Below are positions 57,030 to 64,000 of a DNA stretch of 64,000 nucleotides, one piece after another. Source of the DNA: Diphasiastrum complanatum (Eukaryota > Streptophyta > Lycopodiopsida > Lycopodiales > Lycopodiaceae); NCBI GenBank assembly GCA_029204225.1, contig CM055092.1, positions 86,848,537 to 86,912,536 on the forward strand, in the 5' to 3' direction. Within the stretch, counting starts at the first letter, position 1. Each line of letters opens with the position of its first letter. The translations under genes and the position numbers were made by a program. The notes beneath the pieces were generated by a model. That model searched no databases. It was not told where the DNA came from and saw only the letters and a program-made list of their open reading frames with translations.

Positions 57030-57690
57030 AACACCTTTTTCCCTCCCCTCCCCTCCCCTCCCTTCAATCCCTTTGGCCCTCCCCAAAAAATGCGACAAAG
57101 GGACTCCCTCGGCCTTCCGTTCATCCCTCCCTACTAATCCTAAAATCCTAGAAATGCGACAACTGAGACCCTCCCCTCCCTTCCCTTCAACCCCTTTGGC
57201 CCTCCCCGAAAAATGCGACACCCCTTCCCTTCGCCCCTCCCTTCAACCCCTTCGAACCTCTCTGAAAAATGCGACACCTTCGGCCCTATCTTCAACCCTC
57301 ACCCAAAAATGTGTTTAATGTGACAAAGGGACTCCCTCGGCCTTCCCTTCGGCCCTCCCTACTAATCCTAAAATCCTAGAAATGCAACAATTGAGACCCT
57401 CCCCTCCCTTCCCTTCAACCCCTTCAGCCCTCCTCGAAAAATGCAACACCTTCGGCCCTAGGGCCCTTCAACCCCTCCCTTCGGCCCTCCCTTCAAACCC
57501 CTCCCTTCGGCCCCCTCCCTTCAACCCCCTCGCTTCGGCCCTCCCCGAAAAATGCGACACCTTCGGCCCTCTCCGAAAAATGTGACTCCCTCGGCCTTCC
57601 CTTCGGCCCTCGCTACTAATCCTAAAATCCTAGATATGTGACAAATGCGACAATTGAGACCCTCCCCTCCCTTCCCTTCAGAGAACTTAA
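57030..57690. repeat. C-rich tandem repeat, period about 240-265 bp
   Basis: Three imperfect long units start near 57083, 57318 and 57583. Each contains GACTCCCTCGGCCTTCC, CTACTAATCCTAAAATCCTA, GCGAC or GCAAC, and GAGACCCTCCCCTCCC. Shorter sub-units built on CGAAAAATGCGACACC and TTCGGCCCT fill the gaps. The C-runs (for example about 57041-57063) give G-runs on the minus strand. Confidence 0.85.
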
Positions 57691-57746
57691 TCAAACATCC
57701 AAATATCACCATAAATGGAAACCTTACTAAAAATAACAACCAACTA

Positions 57747-57758
57747 GCTCTAATACCA
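57747..57758 (-). other. Primer-binding site next to LTR-like sequence 1
   Basis: Minus strand TGGTATTAGAGC, directly abutting TGTGAAAAAAG (plus strand) that reads as the end of an LTR on the minus strand. Confidence 0.55.
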
Positions 57759-58830
57759 TGTGAAAAAAGTGGATCTTGAATGGATCCAAACTCCCAAAAT
57801 ACTTGGCTAAGATCTTTGCACAACAAGCTACAAAAGCTAGAAATGGCAAAGCATCCTAATGCTACCTTTGATGCACAAGAACTTGAACAAGCATTCAAAG
57901 AACAAAAGAAACTAAAGTAAGGTACTGTTGGCAGCAAAAAATAACAGCATACATGCCATACTACAGTAGCCTACCACTTTTGGAAAGCTCTTAAGATCAT
58001 ACACAATAGCTTGAAGACAATACACAAATCAATGCTCACAATGGAGGAAGAAACAATGACAATGATCTATTGATCTCAATGAATCACACAATAGGTTTCC
58101 CCAACCTGTTCTCCATGAATTTCAGCCTAATATAGGTGAGAGAGATGACTCTCTCTCCTCTCTCTAGAATTTAGGACCCAATTTTAGGGCACCAATAGCC
58201 TAAAATAGCCAAATTTTGGCCTATATGTCCAAATAGCATAAATTTGGTGTCATTTTGAAGGTCCTGAAGTTTGACACTTCATATTGAAAAATTACAGTAA
58301 ATAAAAAACTTTAGGCCTCGTTCACACATGTGAAACTCCAGCACCAAAACTATGTACAAAAATTGCCAATTTAGGTCTCAAACTAGCTAGGAAATGTTGA
58401 GAATTTTCACATGAGATCACTACCAAAAACTAGATCTATTTTTTGGCAATTAACTCCCTAGTTTTCACCTCTCCCTATCCAGATCTGAAAAATGAACTTT
58501 TTGGGACTAATCTGAGCTTCCCAACAATCACATCAATGATCCATTTTGAGATCTAATCATTGACATGGAAACTATGAAGCTAGATCTAGACAATGCACCA
58601 AAAAATTTCCAAGATTCGATGTGTGTGTGAATTATGGGACAAATTCAAAGTTGGGCACTTGAAAGACAAGGCCTCACACGTGTGAACAATAACCTGTAGC
58701 CCATATCTCAATTTGATCCAAAAAATTTGATGCTACCACTCACTTCTAGCTCGCCCTCTCAAGATTAGATCAAACACTCAAAACTTACTAATTTTGGGCA
58801 TGTCCATTGATCAATTTCATAGCCTCTTGT
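57759..58830 (-). mobile_element. LTR-like sequence 1
   Basis: It starts next to a primer site and shares CTTGAATGGATC and related text with sequence 2. The minus strand has CACCTATATTAGGC near 58128, a possible TATA. No coding region of an element remains on the left, where the C-rich repeat begins. The right boundary is inferred from the start of the next primer site. Confidence 0.45.
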
Positions 58831-58832
58831 GG

Positions 58833-58843
58833 GCTCTGATACA
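58833..58843 (-). other. Primer-binding site next to LTR-like sequence 2
   Basis: Minus strand TGTATCAGAGC, abutting TGTCAAATTTAC on the plus strand. Confidence 0.55.
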
Positions 58844-59680
58844 TGTCAAATTTACTAAATTTTGGACCTTGAATGGATCTACAATCGATCTACAAGAGGT
58901 GTTGGATACTAATTAGATAGATCAATCTCAAATCTCATGTCTAGAGATCTAGATCAAAAATTTGCATCTAACTAGCAAGAACAGCTTGTAAAATGATCAA
59001 TCTAACTAAAGACCGGCCTCACACGTGTGAAAGTATATCACTATACGGACAATGAGCAGAGAATGAAGTTCATTAACTATGGATAACATTCACTGCAAAA
59101 AATCACAACACAAATAGTGAGAATGACAAGGCTTTTGCCTCAAAATCAGGATTTCTCATCAAGATTCATGTTTACAATGATGATCTATATATACATCAAC
59201 TACATTTCGACCTGATATGTTGACTCAGCAGGCCTGGCATGTATGGAAAATGCCACATCACTTCAGATCCACTAATCAATGCAAAATAAGCCCCCACCTC
59301 TTTGACTCCTAACTTGATGCCATTGCCTCACCATGATTTTGCTTGATTTGAGGTAGTTTTCCTAACTTATAGGAACTTGCAAGATCAACTCTATGATAAG
59401 GTACTGATATTTTTCAGATATGTACACACGTGGGTACCATCCCTCATTCACATGGGCATGCTTGATCAACAAGTAAAATGGTGCCAAATGGCAATTTCCT
59501 ACTTGACTAGCTTTCTACTAGTTCACACTTGTCTCAATCAAGACAATGTCTATCTAACTAAATTTGAATGCATTTATGACTACTATCCACACGTGGGAAC
59601 AGGCTCCACACGTGTGGGATCAAGTTATGTACAAATTAACATAGATCCAAAAGCTATTATAGAGGGATGTTCCTAGATTG
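58844..59680 (-). mobile_element. LTR-like sequence 2
   Basis: The minus strand reads GATGTATATATAGATC around 59180-59200, a good TATA box, placed as expected in an LTR oriented right to left. It contains several palindromes CACACGTGTG or CACACGTGGG. The right end is uncertain. Confidence 0.45.
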
Positions 59681-60300
59681 CAAATCAAGAGTTGCATGCA
59701 ATGCTCAAGATTCAACTCCCGCCAATAAGACAAGATGCACATTACACACTCTACTCTATATCACGAGTAGAAAGTGTATTTTGTGTGCCAATTAGAGTTT
59801 GACTATGTGGATAGGTGAGCCCACTTCGATCTTCTCTCAAGTTAAGCTTTCACAAAAGATTTAAAGATTATTGCCATTGGTTAGTTAAATAAATATTTTT
59901 CCTTGTTTCTCTTCAATTAATCGGTTCAAATATGTGACACACTAGTTGGTTCGTTTATTAGATGTGAAATAGTCATTTAATTATAGTACTTATCGATTTA
60001 TTTTCTTGCATGTCTCTTGTCAAGCACAGAAATGGAATAGGCAAAAAAAACAAAACCTTAAGAGTTAGCCATGAAGATGTCAACCATTAGGTGTGTGTCT
60101 TTGTGTTGTGCTAGTGCTTAGTATAATCTTGCTCAAAATCTAGTTATCGCTTCAAACTACATTCAAACACAAAGCACATAATTAAAAGTACACATAACTT
60201 ATACACTTTAAACATGCAATCATACAATATGTATACCCAATTCTTCTTCTTCTTTTTTCTCTAAAAAAACTAACCATAGATTAATAATTTCATACAAGGT
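59681..60300. other. Unassigned stretch
   Basis: AT-rich with no coding frame. A TTCTTCTTCTTC tract at about 60243 may be the reverse of the LINE's A-rich tail. Confidence 0.35.
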
Positions 60301-60326
60301 ACAAACTGAAATCTCAAACAAGTCAC

Positions 60327-61095
60327 TTAGAGTAACTTATCAGTCTCTTTAAAAAACAGTAGGGGGGAAATGACAAAATCATCGTTCCCAAATTCCCTAC
60401 TATTTCTATCACGCCAAATGTTCCAAAGGGTAATAAGACATTGCCAATAGGAATTGGCAGCAACATCATCAAACAAAATATCGTTCAAAGAGTAAGTCAG
60501 TATGGCTAAATCTTTTGAATCTGACATGAAAACGCGCAATAAAAAGATCAGCCACTGATTTCCATAATGGACCATAACAATGGAAGAATAAGTGTGGCAC
60601 ATCCTCAACTGATGTTTTGCACTTAGAGCAGACATGCTGCTACACATTGCCCCTATATTTAGCGCGGACAGAAAGAGCAAGCTGGAGGATTCTAAGAGAG
60701 AAAAATCTATATTTAACAGGACGGATTTTATGGGTACGGCGAAACCTGGCCTTCCAAATATTGGGAGGGTCGGAAATGTTCCATTTAGCATTGAACCAAG
60801 AGAAGGTGGAGTTAGGCTCCTTAGAAGCGGAGTAGACTGAGGCGTAAGAGATTTTACCAGATTTATCCAAAGCCTTGAAGATCCAATTGTTATAGCAGTC
60901 GAGGGCCAAAGAGGTAGAAAAAGAGGCAAGATCACCATGGGACAAAGCGAAGAAAAGAAAGTCAGATTCGCGGGAGGAGAGTCCAAGATCAAATTTGAGT
61001 TGGGAAAGGCTGAGAGAGTAAACAAAGTTCATGATGTGGTCCCAGGTAACAAAACCTTTTCGAGTAAGGCTACGACAGAGTCTTTTTTCAATCAA
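60327..61095 (-). pseudogene. LINE C-terminal region (zf-RVT)
   Basis: FSWFNAKWNISDPPNIWKAR, then in another frame CSKCKTSVEDVPHLFFHC, form the zf-RVT pattern. IWRDRNSREFGNDDF and the stop at 60327 end the protein. At least two frames are needed. Confidence 0.82.
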
Positions 61096-61449
61096 GGCCA
61101 GGGGCTTGGAGTTGATAGTGATGACTTTAGAAAACTAGAGAGACTCCCTGTGCAAAAAGTGAGCTCACGCATGAAAATTAAGACACGAAAAATGGACTTG
61201 AAAAGTGGAGGAAGGGAAGTGGGAAAAAAATAAAGAGGAGCGAGTGAACTCAAGAAAATAAGAGGAGGGGATGGATCCAGTAGAAGAGGGGAGGGGAGGA
61301 AGAGTAACCGTCATCATGAGCGCCCAGGGTTGAGAATGGTGAAATTATAGTGGACGCGTTTGTATAGAAGAGAGAGAGAAGTGGTGGAAGGGTCAAGGAG
61401 GCCCGGCCCAATCTGCCCAGTTTGATAGGAGCCATGGAAATATCCCAGT

Positions 61450-61938
61450 ACAGCAGACTAGGGCCAGAGCGAAGAGTCGATGGCTGCCCAAACGTTCATG
61501 ATGTTATCAAAGAGGGATCTCCTTTTGATGAAGCTAAATTGACACTTGAGAGAGGTGAGTAGGGAGGAAAGGGACAATTCTTCTGGCAATTGCTTTCGCA
61601 ACAATCTTATAGGAGGTATTAAGCATCGTAAGAGGCCTATAATCAGAGATATTGGAGGGGGACACGGTTTTAGGAATGAGTTTAATAAGGCCTTGGGAAG
61701 GAAGAGGAAAGGTGCTAGAAGAGATTGTAGAATGAGGAGCTAGAAGAAGAGCTGGATTGACAACATTCCAATGAGCCAGAAAAAAATCAGGAGTTACCCT
61801 ATCTGGACCGAGAGTTTTGTCTCTGTTAATAGCTTTGAGTGCAGAGTGGAACTCTTCTAAGGAAAGAAGGGAACAGAGGGATGAAGATTCGTCAGTAGAA
61901 AGAGGGGGAGGGAAGGAACAATAACTTTTAATGTCCAT
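61450..61938 (-). pseudogene. LINE reverse transcriptase fragment
   Basis: Recognised motifs are LGPDRVTPDFFLAHW, GLIKLIPKTVSPSNISDYRP and YKIVAKAIARRIVPFLP. After an apparent 1-nt insertion near 61541, FIKRRSLFDNIMN follows. The palm beyond this is lost or unrecognisable. Confidence 0.88.
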
Positions 61939-62064
61939 ATTGAGTGGTTTAGGGAGTGGGGCAGGATTGTAGAGTAAAAAGAAGTGGTTATAAAAAGAAG
62001 AGCAAATGGGATTCAGGGGTAGAGAGAGAGAAGCCGTAACAGTGAGACCACAAGAATTATCTCT

Positions 62065-62250
62065 TCAGTATTGAGATTGTAGTTTTTTTAAGAAGAAGGC
62101 CGATGGTAAATCTACTTCTCTCAGCCAGTTAAGGTGAGTTCTCTTACGTAAGATGGTGGCTTTAGCGTGGTCGAGAACTTTGAGACAATTAGAAGCGGCC
62201 AGGAATTCATCGGCATGGAGGGAGGGGTCCGCAGCACAAGCCCTATCCAA
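62065..62250 (-). pseudogene. LINE spacer between endonuclease and RT
   Basis: Residues AADPSLHADEFLAASNCLKV and WLREVDLPSAFFLKKLQSQY fit the poorly conserved linker of plant L1 ORF2. Confidence 0.65.
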
Positions 62251-62507
62251 ATTGATAGAAGAGAGAGTTTGCCTTAAAAAAGATTCAAGAATTGAAGAGG
62301 AAGTAGCGGATATTTTTCCATGTAGTTTGGCAAAGGATCACGAGCAATCAAGGATGTTTCCCAAATCATAGAGGGGGAGAATTTTGAGGGCAAGGGTCAG
62401 AGCGTTTTGTTCCAGATTAGAGAGTTGTCCATGATGTACACCGACTGGCGCTTAGAGCGGGGAGTGGGAAAGAGTTTAAGGTAGAGGAGCACTGGGAGAT
62501 GGTCTGA

Positions 62508-63120
62508 TTACGGAATAGAAGAAATATTGCTGCAAGATAAGTGGCTAGCCCAATTCCCTTGATTGGAGATATATAAGCGATCCAGTCTAGCAGAGGTAAA
62601 AAAGAGGGGGAAACGGCCATTGTTCCGAGTGTGGAGACGAGGAGAATTACAAAGGTCTAGAACATCGGTGCAATTGAAACTGTCCCTAAAATAGTCCCAA
62701 GCCAATCTTTCAGCATAAGAAATGCGGTTGGGGCCATCAAGAGAATGGAGATACATGTTAAAATCTCTTAGTAGAACCGAAGGAAGGAAATTGGTAGGGG
62801 AAACAACGTTCAGAAGGTCAACACAGGAGTGGGGAGAGTTAGGAGCATAAATGTTGTAGATGTTGAAAGAGAATCCACACTTGGTTATGGTACAAAGATT
62901 AGCACGACCTCCAAAGACAAAAGAGTGGGAGGCAAGCTTCCAATCTCTAGAGACAAGGGTTAGTAAACCACTACGATTACCATCCGCAGGAGAACAAAGA
63001 GTAATTAAAGCTGCAGGCAAAAGACTTAATGCAGCATGTCCAAGAAGAAACCACTCTAGCTTAGTTTCTTGAGGCAAATCACAAGGTTAGAGTGGGGAAG
63101 AGAAGAAATATATTGAAAGA
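62508..63120 (-). pseudogene. LINE endonuclease domain
   Basis: The text LVICLPQETKLEW carries the QETK glutamate of AP-type endonucleases. NIYAPN, LLRDFNMYLHSLDGPN (normally GDFN, so the G is changed) and SARLDRLYIS follow in family order. The normal N-terminal SWNVRG block is not seen; the frame upstream is different DNA. The enzyme nicks target DNA to prime reverse transcription. Confidence 0.88.
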
Positions 63121-63450
63121 TCATAGACGGGCCTTGGCATTTTGCGAGTAAATTTTTTGCGAGTTTTGCGAGTTTCTTTCTTGCCATCTCCAACAAAAAG
63201 ATAGCACATAGTGTGCCACCCTTTTTATGCTACTACTTCAATGTTTATGATTAAGAATGTGGTTTGGTACATAGTTAAAAGTCTCACTAAGTGAAAAAAT
63301 TCAAATTAATTAATTTTTTTTTGTAGCCAACCAAGATAGCACGTCGGCGTGCTATCTTGGTTGGTTGCAAAAAAAAATTCTCATTTCATATAGCATGCTG
63401 GCGTGCTATCTTTAAAGGCTGTAAATTTTTTTTAGCCTCCGAACTGCTTA
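63121..63450. repeat. Cluster of hairpins built on GATAGCAC/GTGCTATC
   Basis: The largest is a perfect 17-bp stem (CCAACCAAGATAGCACG with its complement, loop TCGG) at about 63328-63365. A weaker one, TAGCATGC TG GCGTGCTA, lies near 63390-63408, and GCACA TAG TGTGC near 63206. Not part of a recognised element. Confidence 0.8.
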
Positions 63451-63452
63451 GT

Positions 63453-63940
63453 TCATGCTTCTTTGTTCTCTTTTCCATAGAAACCTATGTCTTTTGAGGG
63501 TTGATGCAAGTCTTTTGGGTCATAAAGCAAGGTAGCTGGATTAATCTCAAAAGTCACTGTAGGAAACCCCACGTCTTTGTCTTCATGTACTTTTGAAGGC
63601 AAAAGCTCAGTTTCTTTTGGAGCTGCTAAACTGAGCAGGCTATTGGGAGAATGAGAAGCCCGATTCCCTGCTAGAAAATCATCTGCAGCACTCGGAGAAC
63701 TGACTGAGTCATCTGACAATATAAAAGGAGCAGTTTCCAAAGCCACTCTCGAAGGAGGTTGGTTATGGTTGCAGCTGGAAGTGCCATCCGAGACAGGTCC
63801 ATTTGATACTTACCCTTACAATCTGCAGAATCCGAGGTAGAAGGAGAATCTGAATTGGAAGAGACATAAAGTCCAAAACATTTAAGTTGCATCAGAGAAG
63901 GGCTGTCCAAATATGAGGAGAGCAAAGTGTTCTTGAACAA
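63453..63940 (-). other. Unrecognised open region, possibly LINE ORF1
   Basis: Two overlapping minus-strand frames, 63453-63746 (97 codons, serine-rich, MALETAPFILSDDSVSS) and 63671-63940 (89 codons, DSPSTSDSADCKGKYQMDLS), may be one protein with a frameshift near 63700. Its place upstream of the LINE endonuclease fits ORF1, but no zinc knuckle or RNA-binding domain is visible, so this stays a guess. Confidence 0.3.
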
Positions 63941-64000
63941 TTTCTCACTAGGGTCGTCTCAGAGTGCACGCTAGTGATATAGCCACATAGAGAGAGCTGG

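Larger units (their letters stand above)
60300..63120 (-). mobile_element. L1-type LINE, ORF2 region, decayed
   Basis: Domain order on the minus strand is endonuclease (63120-62508), spacer, RT (about 61940-61450) and zf-RVT/C-terminal region (about 61090-60327), as in plant L1 elements. Frames are broken in many places, and the RT palm with its catalytic aspartate pair is not recognisable between about 61250 and 61450. No target duplication could be read. Confidence 0.88.

Noticed and set aside
57012-57937. Glycine-rich and proline-rich frames
   Set aside because: Products of the C-rich tandem repeat.

Overview
The window is plant nuclear DNA, most likely from a flowering plant. Two intron-bearing genes of plant families lie among degenerate LTR retrotransposons, hAT sequences, a LINE, Helitron debris and many long (GA/CT)n and (CA)n tracts. 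The species cannot be named from the sequence, and there are no bacterial-type operons. Coordinates of exons and repeats were read by eye; no alignment or search was run.

Layout. 1-5489: a Ty3/gypsy chromovirus (copy A) on the minus strand, with its 3' LTR cut by the window edge. 5490-6264: repeats, including a short stretch with a heat-shock-element-like motif and a TATA box. 6265-18897 (+): thirteen exons of a nucleotide-sugar transporter of the plant CMP-sialic-acid-transporter-like group, complete to its stop codon. Its first 50 or so codons are not seen and probably lie left of the window, so copy A probably sits inside the gene. 18898-30265: intergenic DNA with an LTR and primer-binding site, segmental duplications and microsatellites. 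30266-49155 (+): a DUF271/GT77-type glycosyltransferase gene in three exons, split by an intron of about 17.6 kb. That intron holds chromovirus copy B, a hAT transposase pseudogene, a fragment of a different gypsy family, a copia-like gag remnant, a degenerate gypsy RT carrying a hAT-type MITE, and chromovirus copy C. 49156-60300: repeat-rich DNA with tandem repeats, a duplicated Helitron Rep/helicase-like segment, a textbook Helitron 3' terminus (hairpin plus CTAG before T), a 13-bp-class minisatellite, a CCCT-rich block and two related LTRs with primer-binding sites. 60300-63120 (-): a decayed L1-type LINE. 63121-64000: nested hairpins and an unrecognised open region.

The two host genes are both predicted to act in the Golgi secretory pathway (a nucleotide-sugar carrier and a glycosyltransferase). 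Nothing in the sequence shows that they work together. I see no clearly new biochemical system. The most notable points are the transposon-packed intron, three sibling chromovirus copies with different microhomology deletions but a shared nonsense codon, the Helitron terminus lying between two copies of a Helitron-protein segment, and the MITE with an 8-bp target duplication nested in a dead retrotransposon.
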